A program made the position numbers and the translations under genes. The notes beneath the pieces were generated by a model that saw only the letters and a list, made by a program, of their open reading frames with translations, ran no database searches and had not been told where the DNA came from. A stretch of 5,816 nucleotides of DNA from an uncultured Bacilli bacterium (GTDB lineage: Bacteria; Bacillota_I; Bacilli_A; RF39; UBA660), in assembly GCA_947593275.1 (NCBI GenBank), contig CANQDN010000078.1:1-5816 (forward strand), written 5' to 3'. Positions within the stretch are counted from its first letter, which is position 1. The number at the start of each line of letters is the position of its first letter. Shown one piece after another: positions 1 through 4,886 of the stretch.

Positions 1-248
1 TCTTTTTTATCAATTTCTTTGATTTCTATATCGGTATATGTTGTTAAATTACCAATTATACCTTCTCTTATCATTCCGCTTAATGATTCAATATCACTTT
101 TAATATCTTTTAGTCCTAATATTTCCCCTTTATCATTAATACCAATATATATTGTTCCACCTTTTGAATTAGCTAATGCGACAATTTCTTTTTTTATGTT
201 TTTAGTAAGCTCTTGCTTTAATTCTACTGTTTCAGATTCTATATACAT
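1..248 (-). CDS. AlbA_2 (Schlafen-type) putative DNA-binding/ATP-binding protein, N-terminal part
   Basis: The reading frame is open from an ATG at 248 to the left edge (82 codons plus two bases), so the C-terminal part lies outside the window. The N-terminus has the hallmarks of the AlbA_2/Schlafen domain: an early ESETVELKQEL segment (residues 4-14), then KKEIVALANSKGGTIYIGI (residues 19-37) and NDKGEILGL (38-46). Proteins of this family are commonly annotated as ATP-binding or transcriptional-regulator proteins and often carry C-terminal winged-helix domains; their role is mostly unproven. The start is supported by GGTGAT at 254-259 and by a good promoter at 266-294. Three 11-bp repeats sit immediately upstream of that promoter. 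Opposite-strand open frames here are shadows. The family call is confident; the cellular function and the domains beyond the edge cannot be seen. Confidence 0.85.
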   Translation of the reverse strand, partial: MYIESETVELKQELTKNIKKEIVALANSKGGTIYIGINDKGEILGLKDIKSDIESLSGMIREGIIGNLTTYTDIEIKEIDKK

Positions 249-265
249 AAATTATCACCAATATC

Positions 266-294
266 AGTATAAACAATTATAATAATTTTATCAA
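266..294 (-). promoter_or_regulatory. Sigma-A-type promoter of the AlbA_2 gene
   Basis: Read on the minus strand, a TTGATA -35 box (289-294) is followed after 17 bp by a TATACT -10 box (266-271). Transcription would start near 259-260, giving a leader of only about 11 nt that just contains the GGTGAT ribosome-binding site. The 11-bp repeat array ends 2 bp upstream of the -35 box, where an activator could touch RNA polymerase. Confidence 0.7.
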
Positions 295-296
295 TA

Positions 297-329
297 TTTT
301 CGGTCACTTTTCGGTCACTTTTCGGTCAC
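297..329 (-). repeat. Three perfect 11-bp direct repeats, likely regulatory iterons
   Basis: The unit TTTTCGGTCAC on the plus strand (GTGACCGAAAA in the direction of the gene) occurs three times without mismatch or spacer at 297-307, 308-318 and 319-329. The 11-bp period is close to one DNA turn, so the three copies face the same side of the helix. The array lies between the AlbA_2 promoter's -35 box (2 bp away) and empty AT-rich DNA. The period is not a multiple of three and the region has no gene, so this is not a coding repeat. A stacked protein-binding site is the likeliest role; the binding protein is unknown, and the AlbA_2 protein itself is a candidate. Confidence 0.85.
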
Positions 330-331
330 TT

Positions 332-482
332 TATTTTTTAAAGTCAAATTATAGAAAATAATTTTGTCAATTTATTCTGCAATTTTTTATTAACAAATTT
401 AGAAAAGTACTATCTAAATACATCTTAAAAATATTACTATTATGTTTCATTCTATTTTAAAATTAGTTATTATTTAATAAAA
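332..482. other. AT-rich intergenic stretch with no recognised feature
   Basis: This stretch separates the repeat array from the stop codon of the 205-residue gene. On the minus strand TTGACA (365-370) and TATAAT (348-353) occur, but only 11 bp apart, too close for a promoter. I see no GC-containing hairpin with a T-run that would end the upstream gene. That transcript may therefore stop by another route or read through toward the AlbA_2 gene. Confidence 0.5.
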
Positions 483-1100
483 CTAATATCTACTAACATC
501 CCAACCATTCCATTTATTAAATTTAGGACTTAATGATAATCTTTTGGCTCTACTTTCTTTTCTTTCATTACTTATCTTAGTATCTCTTATATTATGAAGA
601 GCAACTTTAAAATATTTTATGGCAGTTTCATCATCTATATCAGGATGTACTTTTTTTATTTTTGAATATATTGCCTTTGCTAAATCTAAATCACATAATA
701 TATGAGTCTCAATACCTTTCTCATAAGCATGGTTATCTCTCATAAAATCATACATTATTCTTTGATCTAATGTTAACCAATCTGGGCTATGATAGCTTTC
801 CATTAAATGAAAAACTCTTCTATCCAAACTACATTTTATACATCCACAATAATTGTATGAACGTCCTTCTCGACTATCATAGTCATGCAATGTATTAACC
901 CATATATGATTACATGATGAATATTCTTCAACTTTAATTTGTTTATACAATTTTTTTTGTTGATTAGCTAATTCATCATTTTGACTACGTAATTCAAAAT
1001 ATTTTTTTACTGTTTCATCCTTTGCTAAAACATTAATTTGTTCTATAAGTTCTTTCCTTTTTGATACAATTTGGTCATATTTTGTTTTTAAATTTTCCAT
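483..1100 (-). CDS. Unrecognised 205-residue protein with coiled-coil N-terminus and CxH/CxCxxC cluster
   Basis: I do not recognise a named family. Residues 1-57 are rich in Lys, Glu, Gln and Leu and look like a long helix or coiled coil. A compact Cys/His group follows: C63 and H65, then C85, C87 and C90 in YCGCIKC. This spacing (CxH, 19 residues, CxCxxC) suggests a small zinc-binding fold. The C-terminal half is mixed helical and ends in a basic, Trp-containing tail (KFNKWNGWDVSRY). There is no signal peptide or membrane segment, so it is probably cytoplasmic. The ATG at 1100 is preceded by AAAGGTGG at 1110-1117 and an extended -10 element, supporting this start. The gene appears to be monocistronic, since a terminator of the preceding tRNA-Gly unit separates the two. 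A nucleic-acid-binding role is possible but is only inference from the Cys cluster and charge. Confidence 0.8.
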   Translation of the reverse strand: MENLKTKYDQIVSKRKELIEQINVLAKDETVKKYFELRSQNDELANQQKKLYKQIKVEEYSSCNHIWVNTLHDYDSREGRSYNYCGCIKCSLDRRVFHLMESYHSPDWLTLDQRIMYDFMRDNHAYEKGIETHILCDLDLAKAIYSKIKKVHPDIDDETAIKYFKVALHNIRDTKISNERKESRAKRLSLSPKFNKWNGWDVSRY

Positions 1101-1129
1101 AACTCAAAACCACCTTTCTTACGATACAT

Positions 1130-1138
1130 ATTGTACCA
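1130..1138 (-). promoter_or_regulatory. Extended -10 promoter of the 205-residue gene
   Basis: On the minus strand TGG-TACAAT (TG at 1137-1138, hexamer 1130-1135) matches an extended -10 element. The expected -35 position (1153-1158) reads TATAAA, a poor match, which is tolerable with an extended -10. The predicted start near 1123 leaves a leader of about 23 nt that includes the AAAGGTGG ribosome-binding site. Confidence 0.5.
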
Positions 1139-1181
1139 CACAATTTATAATTTTTATATATTTTTTGTTTTTTTCTTAATT

Positions 1182-1220
1182 AAACAAAAAAGTACCAACT
1201 TCTTTTGAAATTGATACTTT
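1182..1220 (-). terminator. Intrinsic terminator of the tRNA-Gly transcript
   Basis: A long hairpin spans 1189-1220 with an AAAA loop on the minus strand (1203-1206). Read as minus-strand RNA, all 14 positions pair, two of them as G-U. Read as plus-strand RNA, those two become A-C mismatches. A T-rich tail (TTTTGTTT, 1182-1189) follows only on the minus strand. Both points fix the direction: it ends transcription coming from tRNA-Gly, just ahead of the next gene's promoter. Confidence 0.75.
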
Positions 1221-1264
1221 ATATATTAAGTCTAAACTTTTAAAAGTTCGAACAGAAACGTCAC

Positions 1265-1338
1265 TGGAGCAGATAGCGGGAATCGAACCCGTATTTTAAG
1301 CTTGGGAAGCTCACATTCTACCATTAAACTATATCTGC
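1265..1338 (-). tRNA. tRNA-Gly, anticodon CCC
   Basis: The minus strand folds into a full 74-nt cloverleaf with encoded CCA. The acceptor stem is GCAGATA/TATCTGC with discriminator T. The D arm is GTTT-AATGGTA-GAAT, the anticodon stem TGAGC/GCTTA, and the loop TTCCCAA puts CCC at positions 34-36. The T arm has the TTCGATT loop. GGG glycine codons are common in the nearby nrdD and nrdG genes, so a dedicated GGG reader makes sense. Slight oddities are two G-T pairs in the D stem, a 4-nt variable loop and an A-C mismatch at the base of the T stem. The normal GG in the D loop and TTC in the T loop argue for an ordinary elongator tRNA. Confidence 0.95.
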
Positions 1339-1363
1339 ATACAAAATGGTTAGTTCTAGTAAC

Positions 1364-1391
1364 ATTCTATCATATTTAAAATTTTATGCAA
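1364..1391 (-). promoter_or_regulatory. Promoter of tRNA-Gly
   Basis: The minus strand shows TTGCAT (1386-1391), a 16-bp spacer and TAGAAT (1364-1369). The -10 box is preceded by TGA, which makes it an extended -10. Predicted transcription starts near 1357, about 19 nt before the mature tRNA 5' end. It diverges from the promoter of the 63-residue gene. Confidence 0.75.
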
Positions 1392-1427
1392 TATTATTTT
1401 TAGATTTAATTAATTTTTATTTTTAAC

Positions 1428-1456
1428 TTGTTTTCAAAAATAATTTATTGTATACT
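1428..1456 (+). promoter_or_regulatory. Promoter of the 63-residue protein gene
   Basis: TTGTTT (1428-1433) and TATACT (1451-1456) are separated by exactly 17 bp, giving a predicted start near 1463 and a leader of about 85 nt. Its -35 box lies 36 bp from the -35 box of the divergent tRNA-Gly promoter. Confidence 0.7.
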
Positions 1457-1462
1457 GAATAC

Positions 1463-1547
1463 AGGTGACAAGCCAAGAATAAAGAAGAAAAGCAAAAATT
1501 CTTATTGAAGAATACTGTCAAGAAATTAATAAAGGAGAAATAAATAG
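1463..1547 (+). other. Purine-rich, possibly folded 5' leader of the 63-residue gene
   Basis: The leader is unusually long for this window, where other leaders are about 10-30 nt. It contains a perfect hairpin ATTCTT-ATTG-AAGAAT (1498-1513). A possible long-range pairing of TGACA (1466-1470) with TGTCA (1516-1520) encloses that hairpin. The ribosome-binding site AAAGGAG (1531-1537) lies just outside the fold. I do not match it to a known riboswitch or ribosomal-protein leader, and the pairings are AT-rich and may be chance. Confidence 0.4.
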
Positions 1548-1739
1548 ATGGCTGTAAAAGTTAAAGTATTAAATAAAGAAGTTATTACTATTGAACGTCA
1601 AAATAATCAAGTAAGAACTCTTACACCTAAATATGTTAGAGAATTAAACAAAGGGATAGCTCAAAGAATTATAGAAAGTGAAAATGCTAACTATCGAGCA
1701 TGTCAAACTCTTAGCTTAAAAAGAAGACTTTATCGATAA
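1548..1739 (+). CDS. Unrecognised small basic protein (63 residues)
   Basis: I cannot assign this protein to a family. It has many Arg and Lys residues, including a KRRLYR C-terminus. It starts with an alternating hydrophobic/basic strand (MAVKVKVLNKEVITI), and a likely helical stretch runs through KYVRELNKGIAQRIIES (residues 29-45). There is one Cys, no signal peptide and no membrane segment. Its size and charge invite comparison with small ribosomal proteins such as bS21, but the sequence does not look like bS21 and I do not make that call. The start is firm: AAAGGAG sits 10 nt upstream and an in-frame TAG directly precedes the ATG. A good promoter and a long leader suggest real, fairly strong expression. 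It stands alone between two minus-strand tRNA genes. RNA or DNA binding is a guess from its charge. Confidence 0.75.
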   Translation: MAVKVKVLNKEVITIERQNNQVRTLTPKYVRELNKGIAQRIIESENANYRACQTLSLKRRLYR

Positions 1740-1779
1740 AATGAAATAACTAATAATACGTTTTTTAGAGAGTATATAA

Positions 1780-1806
1780 AAAGGAAATCTAGTGATGATT
1801 TCCTTT
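1780..1806 (-). terminator. Terminator of tRNA-Cys, possibly bidirectional
   Basis: A perfect 10-bp stem, AAAGGAAATC (1780-1789) and GATTTCCTTT (1797-1806), closes a 7-nt loop. On the minus strand the stem ends in a run of five T, 10 nt after the tRNA-Cys 3' end. On the plus strand the tail (ATGTTTCT) is weaker, but the hairpin may also end the 63-residue gene's transcript, for which no other terminator is visible. Confidence 0.6.
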
Positions 1807-1816
1807 ATGTTTCTAA

Positions 1817-1890
1817 TGGAGGGGCCTACCAGATTTGAACTGGTGCTCGGGGAGTTGCAGTCCCATGCCTTACCACTTGGCTAAAGCCCC
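1817..1890 (-). tRNA. tRNA-Cys, anticodon GCA
   Basis: The minus strand gives a 74-nt cloverleaf with encoded CCA. The acceptor stem is GGGGCTT/AGGCCCC with one T-G pair and discriminator T. The D arm is GCC-AAGTGGTAA-GGC, the loop CTGCAAC places GCA at positions 34-36, and the T arm is ACCAG-TTCAAAT-CTGGT. The D arm matches typical Bacillota tRNA-Cys. The outermost anticodon-stem pair is a T-C mismatch, a minor irregularity. It has its own promoter and terminator. Confidence 0.96.
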
Positions 1891-1925
1891 ATATAAAATA
1901 ATATGAATTTTCTTCGTGCAATATT

Positions 1926-1954
1926 ATTTTATTATAATAAAGATATTTTGTCAA
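1926..1954 (-). promoter_or_regulatory. Promoter of tRNA-Cys
   Basis: On the minus strand a consensus TTGACA (1949-1954) is followed after 17 bp by TAAAAT (1926-1931), with a start predicted near 1919 and a short precursor leader of about 29 nt. The -35 box begins only 7 bp after the stop codon of the Crp/Fnr gene, with no terminator between them, so regulator transcripts could also run into the tRNA. Confidence 0.75.
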
Positions 1955-1961
1955 TTAATTT

Positions 1962-2603
1962 TTAAATATATTCGTTATATAATAGAGTTATTCTTTTACC
2001 TTTTATTTCAATAAATCCTTCATTTTTTAAGTTAGTAAGTTCTCTTGTCATAGCACTGCGATCAATTGCTAAGTAATCGGCTAGGTTAGTAAAAGTAGAG
2101 GAAAGATAGACATATTTAGATCCATATTTTTTAGACATAATACTAAAATATTCAAGTAATTTATTGCGAATAGTTTTTTGGGTAATTATTTCTAGACGTT
2201 CATTTTTTTCTTTTATTTTAGCTGTAAATATTTCTAGTAAATTGTTTGTAAAGGTGTTATAAAAAGCTTTATTATTAGCTTCACAATTTAAAATTATTCT
2301 ATAGTCAATAATAATAACTTCAGTATCTTCTTTTACAATTATATCATATTCTTTATTACCTAAAGAAGATATATCATAACCAAAGATTTCTTCTTCTTCT
2401 AATTCTTCAATAATAGTTCTATTGCCATTGTGGTCAGTGCGGATTATTTGGGCATAACCTTTAATGATAATACCTAGCATATTCTCTTCCTTTACAGTAG
2501 ATAGAATGGAAGTATCTTTTTTAAATGTAAACTGGTGAGCTTTTAAAATTCGCAGTAATTTCGTCTTATTTTGGGATGAAATATTATCAAAAATTTTTTT
2601 CAT
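1962..2603 (-). CDS. Crp/Fnr-family transcriptional regulator
   Basis: At 213 residues the protein has the family's normal length and order: a cyclic-nucleotide-binding-like beta-roll (about 20-105), a dimerisation helix (about 110-140) and a C-terminal winged helix (about 145-210). The helix-turn-helix is FTNLADYLAIDRSAMTREL (171-189), with R182 and R187 in the recognition helix and a wing at EIKGKRITLL. It has a single Cys (C107), so it cannot hold an Fnr-type [4Fe-4S] cluster. The beta-roll lacks the Arg-Ser phosphate-binding signature of cAMP receptors. The inducing signal is therefore unknown. It diverges from nrdD across a palindrome that overlaps its own -35 box, suggesting autorepression and control of nrdDG. 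ATG at 2603 has AGAGGTG at 2608-2614. I give no gene name because the subfamily is unclear. Confidence 0.92.
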   Translation of the reverse strand: MKKIFDNISSQNKTKLLRILKAHQFTFKKDTSILSTVKEENMLGIIIKGYAQIIRTDHNGNRTIIEELEEEEIFGYDISSLGNKEYDIIVKEDTEVIIIDYRIILNCEANNKAFYNTFTNNLLEIFTAKIKEKNERLEIITQKTIRNKLLEYFSIMSKKYGSKYVYLSSTFTNLADYLAIDRSAMTRELTNLKNEGFIEIKGKRITLLYNEYI

Positions 2604-2621
2604 TTTACACCTCTTAAAAAA

Positions 2622-2650
2622 ATTATATCAAAAAACGTAAAATGTTGCAA
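2622..2650 (-). promoter_or_regulatory. Promoter of the Crp/Fnr regulator gene
   Basis: On the minus strand TTGCAA (2645-2650), a 17-bp spacer and a consensus TATAAT (2622-2627) preceded by TGA form a strong extended -10 promoter. The whole -35 box lies inside the palindrome 2642-2659, so protein bound there should block this promoter. Transcription would start near 2615, leaving a leader of about 12 nt. Confidence 0.75.
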
Positions 2651-2659
2651 TTGCAACAT
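2642..2659. promoter_or_regulatory. Perfect 18-bp palindromic operator between the Crp/Fnr gene and nrdD
   Basis: ATGTTGCAATTGCAACAT is identical on both strands. Its TTGCAA/TTGCAA core has the general size and symmetry of Crp/Fnr-dimer sites (compare the Fnr site TTGAT-N4-ATCAA). It covers the regulator's -35 box. Its centre (2650.5) lies about 42 bp upstream of the predicted nrdD start (near 2693), the classic class II activator position. No NrdR-box pair, the usual nrd regulatory element, is visible. Binding by the adjacent regulator is inferred from position and symmetry. Confidence 0.75.
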
Positions 2660-2686
2660 AACATTTTTTTTATAATGTGCTATACT
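2658..2686 (+). promoter_or_regulatory. nrdDG promoter, weak -35 and extended -10
   Basis: TGC-TATACT (TG at 2678-2679, hexamer 2681-2686) is an extended -10 element. The best -35 at 17 bp spacing is ATAACA (2658-2663), four of six matches, and it touches the right end of the palindrome. A weak -35 next to an operator fits an activator-dependent promoter. TATAAT at 2671-2676 is an alternative -10 but lacks a well-spaced -35. Confidence 0.6.
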
Positions 2687-2720
2687 GATAGCGTATTATA
2701 AAAGTAGAAGGAGTAGTTTT

Positions 2721-4886
2721 ATGAAAATAATTAAAAGAGACGGACATATGGTAGATTATTGTCCAGAAAAAATTGAAGCTGCAATAATGAAGGCTAACAA
2801 AGAAGTAGAAGAAGAAGATCAAGCGAGTCCTACTCAGATTAAAAATATAATAAAATATATTGAAAAATTGGGTAAGAAAAGAATGCTTGTTGAAGATATT
2901 CAAGATATAATTGAAATGAAACTTATGGCTATAGGTAAGTATCAGTTGGCTAAAAAATATATTACTTATCGTTATACAAGAGAGTTAGTTAGAAAGAGTA
3001 ATACAACTGATGTATCTATTAAAGAGTTAATTGATGGTGAAAGTGATTATTGGAATAATGAAAATTCTAATAAAGATGCGAAAGTTGTAACTACACAAAG
3101 AGATTATTTAGCGGGTATTACAAGTACAGATATTACAAGAAGATTTTTACTTCCTGAAGATATTGTAAAAGCTCATGATGAGGGAATTATTCATTTTCAT
3201 GATGCTGATTATTTTGCACAGAATGCTTTACATAATTGTGATTTAATAAATTTGGAAGATATGCTTCAAAATGGAACTAATATCAATGATGTAATGATTG
3301 AAAAGCCTCATAGATTTTTAACTGCGATGACAATTGCTACACAACTTATTACAGCGGTTAATTCAAGTCAATATGGAGGGTGTACAATAACACTTACACA
3401 TTTAGCTCCTTTTGTTAGAGATAGTTATAATAAATACTTAGAAAAATATAAAGCAAGAAAGTTTAATAAAGAATTATGTGAGAAATACGCTAAAGAAGAT
3501 TTAGCTAAAGAAATAACGGATGGAGTCCAAACTTTTCAATATCAAATTAATTCAATGACAACTACAAATGGTCAAGCTCCTTTCTTATCTGTTTGTATGT
3601 ATCTTGGGGAAACAGAAGAATATAAAGAAGAATTAGCGATGATTATTGAAGAAGTTTTGAAACAAAGAATTCAAGGTATGAAAAATGAAAAAGGAGTTTA
3701 TGTAACACCAGCTTTTCCAAAACTTCTATATGTGTTAGAGGAAGATAATATTCATGAAAATAGTAAGTATTGGTATTTAACAGAGTTAGCGGCAGAATGT
3801 ACAGCGAAAAGAATGGTTCCGGATTATATTTCTGAAAAGATTATGAAACAACTTAAGATTGATAAAAATGGGGATGGACAATGTTATCCATGTATGGGAT
3901 GTCGTTCATTCTTAACTCCTTATGTTGATCAAAATGGTAAACCAAAATATTATGGAAGATTTAATCAAGGGGTTGTTACAATTAATTTAGTTGATGTAGC
4001 TTTATCAAGTGATAAAGATATGGATTTATTCTGGAAAATACTTGATGAAAGATTAGAGTTATGTCATAGAGCATTGCAAATTAGACATAAAAGACTTTCA
4101 AAAGCTACTAGTGATGTAGCACCAATATTATGGCAACATGGGGCTTTAGCGAGACTTAATAAGGGTGAGTCTATTCATGATTTATTACACAATGGATATT
4201 CGACTATTTCTTTAGGTTATGCAGGGCTTTATGAGTGTGTTAAGTTTATGACTGGACATTCACATACAGATAATGGGGAAGGAAAAGAATTTGGTTTAAA
4301 TGTTATGCGGAAATTAAATGAAGCTTGCAAAATGTGGAAAGAAGCAGAAGCTATAGATTATAGTGTTTATGGAACTCCTATTGAATCAACTACTTATAAG
4401 TTTGCTAAATGCTTAAAGGAAAGATTTGGAGTTATTAAAGGTATTACAGATAGAGATTATATAACTAATTCTTATCATGTTCCGGTATTTGAAGAAATTG
4501 ATGCTTTTACTAAGTTAAAATTAGAAAGTGAATTCCAAGCTTTAAGTCCTGGAGGAGCTATAAGTTATATTGAAACACCTAATTTAAGTAATAATTTAGA
4601 GTCTGTAATTGAAGTTATTAAGTTTATTTATGATAATATTATGTATGCTGAATTAAATACAAAACTAGATTATTGTCATGAATGTGGATATACGGGAGAA
4701 ATATTAATTGATGATAATATGGAATGGTATTGTCCTAACTGTGGAAATCGAGATCATAATAAAATGAATGTAGCAAGACGTACTTGTGGTTATATAGGAT
4801 CACATTTCTGGAATAAGGGGAGAACTCAAGAAATTAAAGAAAGAGTAATGCATCTTGATAATAAAGATCTAGAAGAAGCTGTATAA
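2721..4886 (+). CDS. nrdD: Anaerobic (class III) ribonucleoside-triphosphate reductase, NrdD
   Basis: NrdD reduces ribonucleoside triphosphates to dNTPs by a glycyl-radical mechanism under strict anaerobiosis. The 721 residues are full length for the family. Residues 2-92 form an ATP-cone, the allosteric overall-activity domain. The central barrel carries the expected Cys residues, C173 in LHNCD and C394 in CMGCRSFL, which correspond to active-site Cys of characterised NrdD. Near the C-terminus four Cys (C652, C655, C671, C674) form the zinc site. RRTCGYIGS follows, with G690 as the likely glycyl-radical residue. All key residues are present and there is no frameshift. AGAAGGAG (2706-2713) lies 7 nt before the ATG. 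It is cotranscribed with its activase nrdG, with which it shares one base, and is probably controlled through the palindrome at 2642-2659. Identification is secure. Confidence 0.98.
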   Translation: MKIIKRDGHMVDYCPEKIEAAIMKANKEVEEEDQASPTQIKNIIKYIEKLGKKRMLVEDIQDIIEMKLMAIGKYQLAKKYITYRYTRELVRKSNTTDVSIKELIDGESDYWNNENSNKDAKVVTTQRDYLAGITSTDITRRFLLPEDIVKAHDEGIIHFHDADYFAQNALHNCDLINLEDMLQNGTNINDVMIEKPHRFLTAMTIATQLITAVNSSQYGGCTITLTHLAPFVRDSYNKYLEKYKARKFNKELCEKYAKEDLAKEITDGVQTFQYQINSMTTTNGQAPFLSVCMYLGETEEYKEELAMIIEEVLKQRIQGMKNEKGVYVTPAFPKLLYVLEEDNIHENSKYWYLTELAAECTAKRMVPDYISEKIMKQLKIDKNGDGQCYPCMGCRSFLTPYVDQNGKPKYYGRFNQGVVTINLVDVALSSDKDMDLFWKILDERLELCHRALQIRHKRLSKATSDVAPILWQHGALARLNKGESIHDLLHNGYSTISLGYAGLYECVKFMTGHSHTDNGEGKEFGLNVMRKLNEACKMWKEAEAIDYSVYGTPIESTTYKFAKCLKERFGVIKGITDRDYITNSYHVPVFEEIDAFTKLKLESEFQALSPGGAISYIETPNLSNNLESVIEVIKFIYDNIMYAELNTKLDYCHECGYTGEILIDDNMEWYCPNCGNRDHNKMNVARRTCGYIGSHFWNKGRTQEIKERVMHLDNKDLEEAV

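Noticed and set aside
19..282. Plus-strand open frame of 87 codons at the left edge
   Set aside because: It lies opposite the AlbA_2 gene, has a low-complexity hydrophobic translation, and no ribosome-binding site or promoter of its own.
297..329. A CRISPR array
   Set aside because: The 11-bp units are contiguous with no spacers and only three copies.
348..370. Minus-strand TTGACA and TATAAT as a promoter
   Set aside because: The spacer is only 11 bp; functional spacers are about 16-18 bp.
1235..1253. Overlapping palindromes AACTTTTAAAAGTT and GTTCGAAC between tRNA-Gly and its terminator
   Set aside because: They have no loop, are AT-dominated and lie downstream of the tRNA away from any promoter, so chance is the better explanation.
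1465..1563. A second frame through the 63-residue gene's leader, starting GTG, with a plausible-looking peptide (RRKAKILIEEYCQEINKG) and a stop at 1561-1563 just inside the gene
   Set aside because: A TAA at 1480-1482 interrupts it, no start codon follows, and the purine-rich leader would give Lys/Glu/Arg-rich peptides by chance.
1548..1739. Naming the 63-residue basic protein as ribosomal protein bS21
   Set aside because: Length and charge fit loosely, but the residues do not match the conserved bS21 pattern.
1962..2603. Calling the Crp/Fnr protein Fnr because it sits beside nrdD
   Set aside because: It has only one Cys and cannot form the Fnr iron-sulfur cluster.
2670..2903. Minus-strand open frame of 77 codons across the start of nrdD
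   Set aside because: It is antisense to the nrdD ATP-cone and promoter; its Phe/Tyr-rich translation is what the reverse of a Lys/Glu-rich gene gives.
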